From positions 372,001-436,000 of the forward strand of contig NZ_JALDAY010000001.1 in assembly GCF_022698165.1 (NCBI RefSeq): a stretch of 64,000 nt of DNA. The letters run 5' to 3'. The DNA is from Streptomyces cylindrosporus. GTDB lineage: Bacteria > Actinomycetota > Actinomycetes > Streptomycetales > Streptomycetaceae. The position numbers and the translations under genes are program-made. This document shows positions 28,197 through 36,548 of this stretch, piece after piece. Under the pieces are notes generated by a model. That model was not told where the DNA came from and ran no database searches. It saw only the letters and a list, made by a program, of their open reading frames with translations. Position 1 is the stretch's first letter. Each line of letters begins with the position of its first letter.

Positions 28197-28970
28197 TCAG
28201 GCGGTCGCGCCGCTGTCCACCACCAGGTCGGTGCCCACCACCGAGGACGCGTCGTCCGAGGCGAGGTAGAGGACGGCGGCGGCGATCTCGTCGGTGGTCG
28301 AGACGCGGCCGAGGGGGAGTGTGGCCCGGGCGCGTTCCGTCCGGTCCGCGTCGGTCTCGCCGGGGCGCAGTGACATGGGGGTCTCGACGGCGCCGGGGCT
28401 GACCGCGTTGATACGGACGCCGTCGCGGATGTGGTCGAGGGCGGCGCCCCTGGTGAGGACGGAGACGGCGGCCTTGGTGGCGGAGTAGGCCGCGGCGCCC
28501 GGCTGGCGGGTGTGGGCGCCGAAGGTCGAGGCGATGTTGACGATCGCGCCGCCGGACGGCTGCTGCCGCATCCGCCGGATCTGGGCCCTGAGGGCGAGGA
28601 AGACGCCGGTGACGTTGGTGTCGAGCTGGGCCCGCCAGTCGTCCTCCGGCAGGTCGGCCAGGGGCTGTCCGCCACGGAAGACGCCCGCGTTGTTGACGGC
28701 GACGTCGAGCGAGCCGAAGCGGTCGACCACGGCGTCGACGAGGGCGCCCACCTCCGTCGCGTCCGTGACGTCGGCGGTGACCGCGAGCGCCTTGCCGCCC
28801 TGCTCCTCGATCAGGCGGACGGTCTCGTCGAGCGGTTCCCGGCGCCGCCCGGCGACGGCGACCTGGGCGCCCTCCGCCGCCAGTGCCAGGGCGATCGCCC
28901 GGCCGATCCCCGAACCCGCGCCGGTGACGAGAGCGGTCCTGCCGGTGAAGCGCGTCCTGGTCGTCGTCAT
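28197..28970 (-). CDS. Short-chain dehydrogenase/reductase, classical type
   Basis: 257 residues. TGAGSGIG is the cofactor motif, NNAGVFRGG follows, and the catalytic IASTFGAH ... YSATKAA contains the YxxxK. The C-terminus is ASSVVGTDLVVDSGATA, normal for the family. ATG at 28970 has GGGGAG upstream. The operator-like palindrome at 28988-29003 lies immediately upstream and resembles one before the TetR gene at 29042, so this SDR is probably that regulator's target. Confidence 0.9.
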   Translation of the reverse strand: MTTTRTRFTGRTALVTGAGSGIGRAIALALAAEGAQVAVAGRRREPLDETVRLIEEQGGKALAVTADVTDATEVGALVDAVVDRFGSLDVAVNNAGVFRGGQPLADLPEDDWRAQLDTNVTGVFLALRAQIRRMRQQPSGGAIVNIASTFGAHTRQPGAAAYSATKAAVSVLTRGAALDHIRDGVRINAVSPGAVETPMSLRPGETDADRTERARATLPLGRVSTTDEIAAAVLYLASDDASSVVGTDLVVDSGATA

Positions 28971-28987
28971 GATCTCCCCTGTTGTTC

Positions 28988-29003
28988 TTGACCGATCGGT
29001 TCA
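28988..29003. promoter_or_regulatory. TetR-type operator at the SDR promoter
   Basis: TTGACCGATCGGTTCA, with the perfect 10-bp core ACCGATCGGT, ends 18 bases before the SDR start codon. It matches 12 of 16 positions of the site upstream of the TetR gene (29648-29663). Confidence 0.65.
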
Positions 29004-29041
29004 GTATGGCGGCAAATGAAAAGCACCACCGGCTGCGTGGC

Positions 29042-29626
29042 TCACTCAAGCAGCGCCAGCGCCTGCTCCGCCGCGTCCCGCACTCGCGTCGGATCCGCCG
29101 ACGCCTTGCCGACCACCCGCAGGCCCTGCAGCAGCACCAGCAGCATGCGGGCAAGGGTCAGCGGATCGCGGTCGGCGGGCAGTTCGCCCTGGGCCTGGGC
29201 ACGGATCAGGGCGGAGTGCAGGGCGGTTTCGAGCTGGTCCCAGTTGCGCTCGACATGCCGCGTGGCGGCCGGGTCGTGCGGGCCGAGCTCGGCCGCCGTG
29301 TTGGTCACCAGGCAGCCGTGCAGGCGCAGTCGCTCGTCGGTGGCCTCGGCGGCGTAGCGGCGTACGACCGCCCGCACGGCCGGCAGCGCGGGTCCCGGCT
29401 GGGACAGCTCCCGCACCATCGGCGGCAGCCCCGCCCGGTCGTAGCGCTCCAGGGCCTTCAGATACAGCTCGTGCTTGTTGCCGAAGGTCGCGTAGATGCT
29501 GGCCCGCCCGATGCCGAGGTGCTCCACCAGGTCGGACATCGACGTCGCCTCGTAGCCGCGCCGCCAGAACAGCTCCAGGGCTGCCTGCAGCGCGGCGTCG
29601 GGATCGAACTCCTTGGTCCTGGCCAC
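29042..29626 (-). CDS. TetR-family transcriptional regulator
   Basis: 194 residues. The N-terminal HTH is DPDAALQAALELFWRRGYEATSMSDLVEHLGIGRASIYATFGNK, and the C-terminal domain is of the TetR_C type that contains a Cys (RLHGCLVTNTAAE). GTG at 29626. It lies upstream of the SDR gene on the same strand, and both promoters carry related 16-bp palindromes, which argues for autoregulation plus control of the SDR. Confidence 0.9.
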   Translation of the reverse strand: MARTKEFDPDAALQAALELFWRRGYEATSMSDLVEHLGIGRASIYATFGNKHELYLKALERYDRAGLPPMVRELSQPGPALPAVRAVVRRYAAEATDERLRLHGCLVTNTAAELGPHDPAATRHVERNWDQLETALHSALIRAQAQGELPADRDPLTLARMLLVLLQGLRVVGKASADPTRVRDAAEQALALLE

Positions 29627-29647
29627 GTACGGCAGCCTAGATTCATC

Positions 29648-29663
29648 TAGAACGATCAGTCAA
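29648..29663. promoter_or_regulatory. TetR-type operator at the regulator's own promoter
   Basis: The minus strand reads TTGACTGATCGTTCTA, 12 of 16 identical to the site at 28988-29003. It lies 22-37 bases upstream of the TetR start codon. Confidence 0.6.
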
Positions 29664-29669
29664 GAAATT

Positions 29670-29699
29670 CTCGCTGCACTCCGACTCGCTGCACTCCGA
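29670..29699. repeat. Perfect 15-bp tandem duplication
   Basis: CTCGCTGCACTCCGA occurs at 29670-29684 and again at 29685-29699, between the TetR operator and the 29838 gene. It looks like slippage. Whether it affects the promoter of the downstream gene cannot be told. Confidence 0.85.
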
Positions 29700-29837
29700 G
29701 GGGTCTCCCCGGGGCCTTCGTGGCCGAATGCTTGTCGCTCGAACGAGCGATACACGGCGGCGCTCACAACCGCCACCCTGGTCACATCTGTTCGGTCGGA
29801 CCAGCCGGGCAGACAACGGGGAACGGGGGAGCATCAC

Positions 29838-32405
29838 GTGACGGTTCTCGAGAACTCGACACGCAGTCTCAACAAGGCGACGCATTCGTCGGTGGATCTG
29901 CCGGAGGAGAGCCAGAGCCTGCTCAGCCGGGCGCACGAGAAGGCGGCGCTGCTGCACGCGTTGCGGCTGCGGTCCGGCGAGGTGGACGCCGTACTGGAGA
30001 CGCAGCGGGACGTGGTGGCGCCGGGGGAGGCCTGGGAGGCGGCCCGGCGGTTCGAGCCGCTGCCGGCCGGGCTGCTCGCGCCGGGTGCCGCCGAGGTGGC
30101 GGACCTGGACCTCGACCAGCTGGCGGCCGTGGGGCGGGCCGTACTGGCGCACCGGACACAGGAGTTGGAGCGGCCCACGGCGGCGGAGGTCGCGGAGGAT
30201 CCGCGGGCGCACGCCGTGCGGCAGACCCTGGTGGCGTCCGCGGCGGCGGCCCTGGGGGCCTTCGAGGGCGCCGTGAAGGTGGCGCCCATCGGCATGCTGC
30301 ACCTGGAGCGGATCGAGATGGCCCCGGCCGGGATCGAACGCGGTGAGCTGCTGGCGACGATCCCCCTCGCGCCCGGTGAGCAGACCAGCGTGGTGCACAA
30401 GGAGTGGTCCGTCACCGACGACGAGTTCTCGACCATCGTCACCGACTCGCTGGAGAACTACAGCGAGAAGGGCGTGACGGAGAAGTCCGAACTGGCCGAG
30501 GCGACCTCCTCCCAGTCGAAGCGGAACCAGCAACTGGGCCTGGACGCCTCGCTGTCGGGCTCGTACGGCATGGTCACCTTCGCGACCAGCACGAAGTTCT
30601 CCACCTCGCTGGAGACGGAACAGTCGGTCAAGGACAGCCGCACCCATGCCTCCGAGGTGACCGCCAAGGCCTCGGCCCGGGTGCGCAAGGAGCGCAAGGT
30701 CACCATCCAGAGCACCACCGAGACCGGCCAGCAGGAGACCACGACCCGCACCCTCGTCAACAACACCCAGCAGGCCATGCGCATCGACTACTACTCGATG
30801 ATGCGCAAGTGGCGGGTGAGGCTGCTCCAGTACGGGCTGCGGCTGACGTACGACCTGGCGATCCCGGAGCCCGGGGCCACGCTGCGGGCGGTCTTCGCGC
30901 AACTGCAGGATCTGGACACGCAGATCGCCCAGCAGTTCGTCTTCGACCTGAAGGCCCGGGACATCACCCGCGAGAACTTCCAGGACAAGGCCGAGTTCTA
31001 CGCCGCCTCGGTACCGCCGCCACCGCTCGTGGAGGAGAAGAAGACCATCGGCGGGCCGGTGTCGGGGCTGCCGACCGATGACGACGACGAAGGTTGGCGG
31101 CTGTATCAGGTCGAGGTCGACGTCCCCGACGGGTACCGCATCGACAAGGTCTACGTCGACGGGCTGCTGGGGGTGACCAAGGGGCACGGGCGGACGTTCG
31201 TCGTCATCGGGCTCGAACCCCCGGTGTGGCCGGGCGCCAACAGCCCCGCCGAGTACCACCACGTGGAACTGCCGGAGTTCCTGGCCGGCCGCACCGGGCG
31301 CCAGGTTATCTCGTACATGCTGCAGGACGTCGATGTCGCCGACGTGCAGTTCGACATCCGGATGGTCCCCACCGACGAGACGATGGCCGCCTGGCGCTTC
31401 GCGGTCTGGCAGGCGCTCAGGGACGCCGCCCGGGACCGCTTCTCCGAGCGGATCCAGGCGCTGGTGGTGCAACGGGAGGAGATCCGCGCGCAGTTGGGGG
31501 ACGTGGACACCCTGACGCTGCGTCAGGAGGAGCGGGAGGAGGTCATGAAGGGGCTGCTGCGCTGGCTGCTGGGCCCCAAGTTCGACTTCATGCCGGAGGA
31601 CGTGCGCCTCCTCTTCGGCACCGCGACCGGGGGCGTCGCCTTCACGGGCAGCGAACCGGGCCTCGACGCCACCGGCTGGGCCACGATGTTCCGCTACCAG
31701 GAGATGGTCAAGTTCCTCCAGGAGGCCATCGAGTGGGAGAACCTGCTGTACTTCCACTACCCGTACTTCTGGGACCACCCGCAGGCCTGGGAGTTCGTCC
31801 GCACGATCCGCCATCCCGACCCCATCCGCCAGCAGTTCCTGCGGGCGGGCAGCGCGCGGGTCGTGGTGACGATCAGGCCCGGCTACGAGGACGCCTTCGC
31901 CGCATTCATCGACCGCGGCAACTTCGGCGACGTACTCCCGCCCGGACACCCCTATCTGACGATCGGTCAGGAGATCCGCGCGTACGACCAGGTCAACTAT
32001 CCCGGCATCCCGCCCGCGAACCCCGAGACCGGTTACCGCCCGCTCCTCTCGCCCGCGCAGCGGCGCGCCTGGACGGACATCCAGAAGATCATCGGCCTGC
32101 TCGACAAGTACCACGACACGCACGGCGCCTACCCCACCACCGCGCAGGGGCTGGCCGTGCTGGCGCCACTGGGCCAGGTACCCCTGGTCGACCCGTGGAA
32201 CAAGCCGTACGTCTACCGCTCGCCCGGACTGCGCTACGACTACGAGGTGTCCTCCCTCGGCGCCAACGGCCAGCCCGGCGGGGACGGCGACGACGCGGAC
32301 ATCACCAGCTGGGCGCCCGCGTCCCTGGTCGCGGAGTGGTACGAGTACACGGCGTCGCACGGTACGGACATCCAGGTCAACACCAGCTTGCCGGTGATGG
32401 GTTAG
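29838..32405 (+). CDS. Large unknown protein with C-terminal GspG-like pseudopilin domain
   Basis: 855 residues. The N-terminal half matches nothing I recognise. It has an Ala-rich helical start, then PIGMLHLERIEM...LAPGEQTSVVHKEWSV, then a long Ser/Thr/Glu-rich stretch (about 190-310) likely to form strands or coiled coil, then TRTLVNNTQQAM. Residues about 740-825 are a clear type II secretion GspG core: DIQKIIGLLDKYHDTHGAYPTT, GLAVLAPLG, DPWNKPYVYRSPG, and the calcium-loop-like SLGANGQPGGDGDDADI. The prepilin peptidase site and N-terminal hydrophobic helix of real pseudopilins are absent, and there is no signal peptide. GTG at 29838 has CGGGGGA upstream. A clan GH-A hydrolase gene follows after 11 bp. 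Confidence 0.8.
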   Translation: MTVLENSTRSLNKATHSSVDLPEESQSLLSRAHEKAALLHALRLRSGEVDAVLETQRDVVAPGEAWEAARRFEPLPAGLLAPGAAEVADLDLDQLAAVGRAVLAHRTQELERPTAAEVAEDPRAHAVRQTLVASAAAALGAFEGAVKVAPIGMLHLERIEMAPAGIERGELLATIPLAPGEQTSVVHKEWSVTDDEFSTIVTDSLENYSEKGVTEKSELAEATSSQSKRNQQLGLDASLSGSYGMVTFATSTKFSTSLETEQSVKDSRTHASEVTAKASARVRKERKVTIQSTTETGQQETTTRTLVNNTQQAMRIDYYSMMRKWRVRLLQYGLRLTYDLAIPEPGATLRAVFAQLQDLDTQIAQQFVFDLKARDITRENFQDKAEFYAASVPPPPLVEEKKTIGGPVSGLPTDDDDEGWRLYQVEVDVPDGYRIDKVYVDGLLGVTKGHGRTFVVIGLEPPVWPGANSPAEYHHVELPEFLAGRTGRQVISYMLQDVDVADVQFDIRMVPTDETMAAWRFAVWQALRDAARDRFSERIQALVVQREEIRAQLGDVDTLTLRQEEREEVMKGLLRWLLGPKFDFMPEDVRLLFGTATGGVAFTGSEPGLDATGWATMFRYQEMVKFLQEAIEWENLLYFHYPYFWDHPQAWEFVRTIRHPDPIRQQFLRAGSARVVVTIRPGYEDAFAAFIDRGNFGDVLPPGHPYLTIGQEIRAYDQVNYPGIPPANPETGYRPLLSPAQRRAWTDIQKIIGLLDKYHDTHGAYPTTAQGLAVLAPLGQVPLVDPWNKPYVYRSPGLRYDYEVSSLGANGQPGGDGDDADITSWAPASLVAEWYEYTASHGTDIQVNTSLPVMG

Positions 32406-32416
32406 GGGGCGGGCCG

Positions 32417-33571
32417 GTGCTGGTCGGCTTCAACTATCCGTGGCCGGGGAATCAGTACATCACCATCGGGCCGAGCGGCAAGGACGGTCAGCTGTGGCGC
32501 CGACGCATGACCGCCGACGGCAAGCAGCTGCAGATCGCCAAGAACCTCGCCGACCTGAAGGCCGCGGGGATCAGCGTCGTACGGATGTGGCTGATCGGGG
32601 ACGGGAACTATTACGACGGGACGGCGACGCAGGTCTTCGGGCCGCCCGTCGGCAAGTATCCCGGGCGGCTGCACTGGGAGTTCAAGCCGCCCGACCAGGT
32701 GCATCCGGCACACCTGGACGACTTCGACGCCATGCTGCGGATCTTCGCCGAGGCGGAGATGAAGATCATTCCGGTGCTCATCGACTTCAAGTTCCTCGAC
32801 CAGGTGCGCTCCGACAGCGCGTTTCTGAAGAGCGCTCCGGTTTTCGGGACCGACGTGCCGACGAACAGCAACTACTCGCAGGGCCGCGCGGCGATCGCGA
32901 CGAATCCCGTGTACCGCAAGACCTTCATCGAGGGCACGCTGAAACCGCTGCTCGGCGTTGCCAAGCGGCACAAGGACACGATCTACGCCTTCGACGTCTT
33001 CAACGAGCCGTACTGGTGCGTCGCCCCGGTCACGGGCGCCCTGTTCGGCCCCGCGCTGGAGACGTCCGCGGTCGCGAGCTTTCTGCACGACTGCGTGGTC
33101 GCCGTCAACTCGGCCGAGCTTCCCTCGACCGTGGGGCATCGGCTGCTGTCGGACGTATCGGAGCGTTTCAAGGACGACGACGTCACCAAGCCGCAGTACC
33201 ACTACTACGCGAAGTGGTATCTCCGGGAGCGGCTGCAACCCGCGTCCCCATCACCCCCCAAGGCCTTTCTGGGCGAGTTCGCCGCGCTCACGGAGGGCGA
33301 GTTCGCGGCCTACAAGAAGTCCGGCAGATACAGCAAGAGCGAACTGGACGCCCTGGAGATCACTCTCCCCAAATGGCCCGCCCTCGGCACCCAGAACGAC
33401 GACCCCGCGCAGATCCTGCGAGCGCGCCTGGAGATCATGGCAGGCCTCGGCTGCGAGTTGGCCATGGTCTGGCCGGACGGCTCCCGCCAGATGGGGACCA
33501 CCGGGGGCGACGACTCCGTGATCGACCTTGCCAAGGTGAAGCTCGAATCGATCACGGGCGTCAAGTTCTAG
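32417..33571 (+). CDS. Clan GH-A (GH5-like) glycoside hydrolase-like protein
   Basis: 384 residues with a (beta/alpha)8 barrel signature. The acid/base is in FDVFNEPYW (Glu197) and the candidate nucleophile in FLGEFAAL (Glu287). The start is VGFNYPWPGNQYITIG, and VVRMWLIGDG around 54-63 is typical of strand 2. No signal peptide, carbohydrate-binding module or anchor is visible, odd for a polysaccharide hydrolase. It is co-operonic with the GspG-domain protein (11-bp gap). Its export and function may therefore depend on that partner; this is inference. Confidence 0.75.
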   Translation: MLVGFNYPWPGNQYITIGPSGKDGQLWRRRMTADGKQLQIAKNLADLKAAGISVVRMWLIGDGNYYDGTATQVFGPPVGKYPGRLHWEFKPPDQVHPAHLDDFDAMLRIFAEAEMKIIPVLIDFKFLDQVRSDSAFLKSAPVFGTDVPTNSNYSQGRAAIATNPVYRKTFIEGTLKPLLGVAKRHKDTIYAFDVFNEPYWCVAPVTGALFGPALETSAVASFLHDCVVAVNSAELPSTVGHRLLSDVSERFKDDDVTKPQYHYYAKWYLRERLQPASPSPPKAFLGEFAALTEGEFAAYKKSGRYSKSELDALEITLPKWPALGTQNDDPAQILRARLEIMAGLGCELAMVWPDGSRQMGTTGGDDSVIDLAKVKLESITGVKF

Positions 33572-33582
33572 AAGGGGACGGA

Positions 33583-33933
33583 CTACCGCGCCCGCACCCC
33601 ATACGTAGCCACCCGCACCGACTCGTCGTCCAGGCACTCCCCGGTCCGCAGGTCGAACCGCTGCTTCAGCAGCGGCGAGGCCACGAACGGGCGGCCCCGG
33701 TGGGTGCCGGTCAGGCCGCGGGAGAGGACTGCCGCGCCGCCGAAGGGGTCGCGGTTGTCGATGGCGTACAGCTCGCCGGCGCGGTCGCGGAAGAGGGCGA
33801 CCTGGCGGCCGTCCGGGAGCAGGGCCGCGACACCGCGGCCCGGGAGCAGGGCGCTCAGGTCGCAGACCGTGAACCAGCCGTCCGCCAGCTGGAGTTGGAC
33901 CTTCAGATCCGTCGTCTCGGGTGCCAGGGTCAT
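33583..33933 (-). CDS. nirD: Nitrite reductase small subunit
   Basis: 116 residues of the Rieske-fold NirD type, lacking the Cys/His iron ligands as expected for this subunit (WFTVCDLSALLPGRGVAALLPDG, DNRDPFGGAAVLSRGL, FVASPLLKQRFDL). It pairs with NirB in NADH-dependent assimilatory nitrite reduction to ammonium. Its ATG overlaps the nirB stop (ATGA), so the two are coupled. It is the last gene of the operon. Confidence 0.95.
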   Translation of the reverse strand: MTLAPETTDLKVQLQLADGWFTVCDLSALLPGRGVAALLPDGRQVALFRDRAGELYAIDNRDPFGGAAVLSRGLTGTHRGRPFVASPLLKQRFDLRTGECLDDESVRVATYGVRAR

Positions 33934-36548
33934 CGCTGGGCGCTTCCTTCCAGGAGGTCTTCAGCGGGGCGCATGCCGATGGACAGCAGCGGCAGGTCGG
34001 GCTTCACCTGGTCGCGCTCGGGCACGAAGCCGACGACCGGGTCGGGGGTGTCCGGGGCGTTCACGAAGGACACGAACCGGGCGAGCTTGTCGGGGTTGTT
34101 GATGGTGGTCGCCCACTCGTCGGCATAGTTCGCGACGTGTGCCGCCATCAGGGACTCCAGTTCCTCGCAGATGCCCAAGGAGTCCTCCACCACCACGTCC
34201 CGGATGTGGTCCAGGCCGCCGGGGATGCGCTCCAGCCAGGTGGACGTCCGCTCCAGGCGGTCCGCCGTGCGGATGTAGAACATCAGGAAACGGTCGATCA
34301 GGCGGATCAGTTCGGCGTCGGACAGGTCCTGGGCCAGCAGGTCCGCGTGGCGTGGGGTCGCGCCGCCGTTGCCGCCGACGTACAGGTTCCAGCCGTTGGT
34401 CGTCGCGATGACGCCGAAGTCCTTCGACTGGGCCTCCGCGCACTCGCGGGCGCAGCCCGACACCGCCGACTTGAGCTTGTGCGGCGAGCGCAGGCCGCGG
34501 TAGCGCAGCTCCAGGTCGATCGCCATGCGGACCGAGTCCTGGACGCCGTAACGGCACCAGGTCGAGCCCACGCAGGACTTCACCGTGCGCAGCGCCTTGC
34601 CGTACGCGTGCCCGGACTCGAAGCCGGCGTCCACCAACCGCATCCAGATCAGCGGGAGTTGTTCGACGCGCGCGCCGAACATGTCGATCCGCTGGCCGCC
34701 CGTGATCTTCGTGTAGAGGCCGAAGTCGCGGGCGATCTCGCCGATCGTGATCAGGCCCTCGGGGGTGATCTCACCGCCGGGGATGCGCGGGACGACCGAG
34801 TACGAACCGTTCTTCTGCAGGTTGGCGAGGAAGTGGTCGTTGCTGTCCTGGAGGGCCGCCTGCTCGCCGTCCAGGACGTAGCCGCTCGCGCCGATGGTCG
34901 GGGCGAGAGAGGCGATGATCGAGGCGACCGCCGGCTTGCAGACCTCGCAGCCGTCACCGCCCCGGGCGCCGTCGCGGCCGTAACGGTCCAGCAGGTCCTG
35001 GTAGGTGTTGATGCGCAGGGCGAGGACGATCTCGTACAGCTCCTCGCGGGTCTGCGCGAAGCAGCCGCACAGGCCCTTGTCGACCTCGACGCCGGACGCC
35101 TCCAGCTCGGCGGTGACCAGCTGGCCGAGCACCTTGACGCAACTGCCGCACGTCGTACCGGCCTTGGTGCACTTCTTGACCTCGGGCACGGTGGTGCAGT
35201 TGTGCTCGGTGACCGCGCCGCGGATCGTGCCCTTGCGGACGTTGTTGCACGAGCAGATGATCGCGTCGTCCGGCAGCGCGGTCGGGCCCAGCTGCACCGA
35301 CTCCCCGGCGCCCGCCGGCAGCACGAGGGACTCGGGGGAGACCGGCGGGACGGAACCGGTGAACGCCTTCAGCGTGCCGTACGCCTCCGCGTCGCCGACC
35401 AGGATGCCGCCGAGCAGCGTGCCGTCGCGGCCGATGACCAGCTTCTTGTACAGGCCCGCACGGGAGTCGGAGTAGACGACGTCCAGGCAGTCCTCGGTCG
35501 CGCCGTGCGCGTCACCGAAGGAGGCGACGTCGACGCCGAGCAGCTTCAGCTTGGTGGACAAGTCCGCGCCGGTGAAGGCGGATTCGTCCTGGGCGATGGT
35601 CGCGGCGGCCGTCTCGGCCTGCTCATAGCCCGGCGCCACCAGGCCGTACACCCGGCCGTCCGCCGCCAGCGCGCACTCGCCGATCGCGAAGACGTGCGGG
35701 TCGGCGACCGTACGGCACTGCTCGTCGACCGTGATGCCGCCGCGCTCGCCGACGGTCAGACCGCAGTCGCGGGCCAGCTGGTCCCTCGGCCGTACACCGG
35801 CGCTGAACACCACCAGGTCGGTGGCGAGTTCGGAACCGTCGGACAGCTTCATGCCGGTGACGGCACCGGCCTCGTCGACGACGATCTCCTGTGTGCCGAC
35901 GCCCGTGTGAACGGTCAGGCCCATCTCCTCGATGGTGCGCAGGAGCGCGGCGCCGCCGCCCTCGTCGACCTGCACGGGCATCAGGCGCGGCGCGAACTCC
36001 ACGATGTGCGAGGTGAGTCCGAGGCCCTTCAGCGCACCGGCCGCCTCAAGTCCCAGCAGACCGCCGCCGACCACCGCACCGGTCGTCGCCTTCGTCTTCG
36101 CGTACTCCTCGATGGCGAGCAGGTCCTCGATGGTCCGGTAGACGAAGCAGCCCTCGGCGTCCTTGTTCGGGACCGGCGGCACGAAGGGGTACGAGCCGGT
36201 CGCGAGGACGAGGGTGTCGTACGCGAAGACCTTGCCGGACTTGGCGGTTACCGTCCGCGCCGCGCGGTCGACCGTCTCGGCCGGGTCGCCGACGTACAGC
36301 TCGATGCCGTGGTCGTTGATGAACTCCATGTCGGTCATGGAGAGTTCCTCGGGCGTCCTGCCCGAGAAGTACGAGGTGAGCGCCACGCGGTCGTACGCGG
36401 GGCGCGGCTCCTCGCACAGCACGACCACGCGGTGCGTCGCGGTCAGGCCGCGCGCGGCGAGTGCCTCCAGGAAGCGCTGGCCGACCATGCCGTGGCCGAC
36501 GAGCACGATCGTGGGGGTGGCCTCCGTGGCCTCCGGGGTGGCGGTCAT
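33930..36548 (-). CDS. nirB: Assimilatory nitrite reductase large subunit
   Basis: 872 residues. The N-terminal FAD/NAD(H) domain starts TIVLVGHGMVGQRF. A BFD-type [2Fe-2S] region has CSCNNVRKG and CTKAGTTCGSC near 430-480. The C-terminal sulfite/nitrite reductase repeats carry siroheme and [4Fe-4S] ligands in GSTWCRYG and SGCARECAEA near 660-710. It reduces nitrite to ammonium. ATG at 36548 is behind GGAGG, overlapping the previous stop as TGATG. It is the second gene of a three-gene operon driven from the GlnR-like box at 37795. Confidence 0.97.
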   Translation of the reverse strand: MTATPEATEATPTIVLVGHGMVGQRFLEALAARGLTATHRVVVLCEEPRPAYDRVALTSYFSGRTPEELSMTDMEFINDHGIELYVGDPAETVDRAARTVTAKSGKVFAYDTLVLATGSYPFVPPVPNKDAEGCFVYRTIEDLLAIEEYAKTKATTGAVVGGGLLGLEAAGALKGLGLTSHIVEFAPRLMPVQVDEGGGAALLRTIEEMGLTVHTGVGTQEIVVDEAGAVTGMKLSDGSELATDLVVFSAGVRPRDQLARDCGLTVGERGGITVDEQCRTVADPHVFAIGECALAADGRVYGLVAPGYEQAETAAATIAQDESAFTGADLSTKLKLLGVDVASFGDAHGATEDCLDVVYSDSRAGLYKKLVIGRDGTLLGGILVGDAEAYGTLKAFTGSVPPVSPESLVLPAGAGESVQLGPTALPDDAIICSCNNVRKGTIRGAVTEHNCTTVPEVKKCTKAGTTCGSCVKVLGQLVTAELEASGVEVDKGLCGCFAQTREELYEIVLALRINTYQDLLDRYGRDGARGGDGCEVCKPAVASIIASLAPTIGASGYVLDGEQAALQDSNDHFLANLQKNGSYSVVPRIPGGEITPEGLITIGEIARDFGLYTKITGGQRIDMFGARVEQLPLIWMRLVDAGFESGHAYGKALRTVKSCVGSTWCRYGVQDSVRMAIDLELRYRGLRSPHKLKSAVSGCARECAEAQSKDFGVIATTNGWNLYVGGNGGATPRHADLLAQDLSDAELIRLIDRFLMFYIRTADRLERTSTWLERIPGGLDHIRDVVVEDSLGICEELESLMAAHVANYADEWATTINNPDKLARFVSFVNAPDTPDPVVGFVPERDQVKPDLPLLSIGMRPAEDLLEGSAQR

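Noticed and set aside
25102..29154. A 1350-codon open frame on the minus strand
   Set aside because: It lies antisense to the NTPase and SDR genes, has Arg/Gly-rich composition and no domain, and spans the SDR and TetR promoter. It is an artefact of high GC content.
22807..29626. A multigene defence island
   Set aside because: Only the STAND-type NTPase is suggestive. The neighbours are SDRs and a TetR regulator, and there are no nucleases, toxins, restriction genes or mobile elements.
29643..32360. A 905-codon open frame antisense to the GspG-domain gene
   Set aside because: It has a Val/Gly/Arg/Leu-rich composition without motifs, while the plus-strand frame has a ribosome site, normal codon use and a recognisable domain.
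29838..32405. Evidence of a type II secretion system
   Set aside because: Only a GspG-like domain is present, without the pilin leader, and no GspE, GspF, GspD or prepilin peptidase gene lies nearby.
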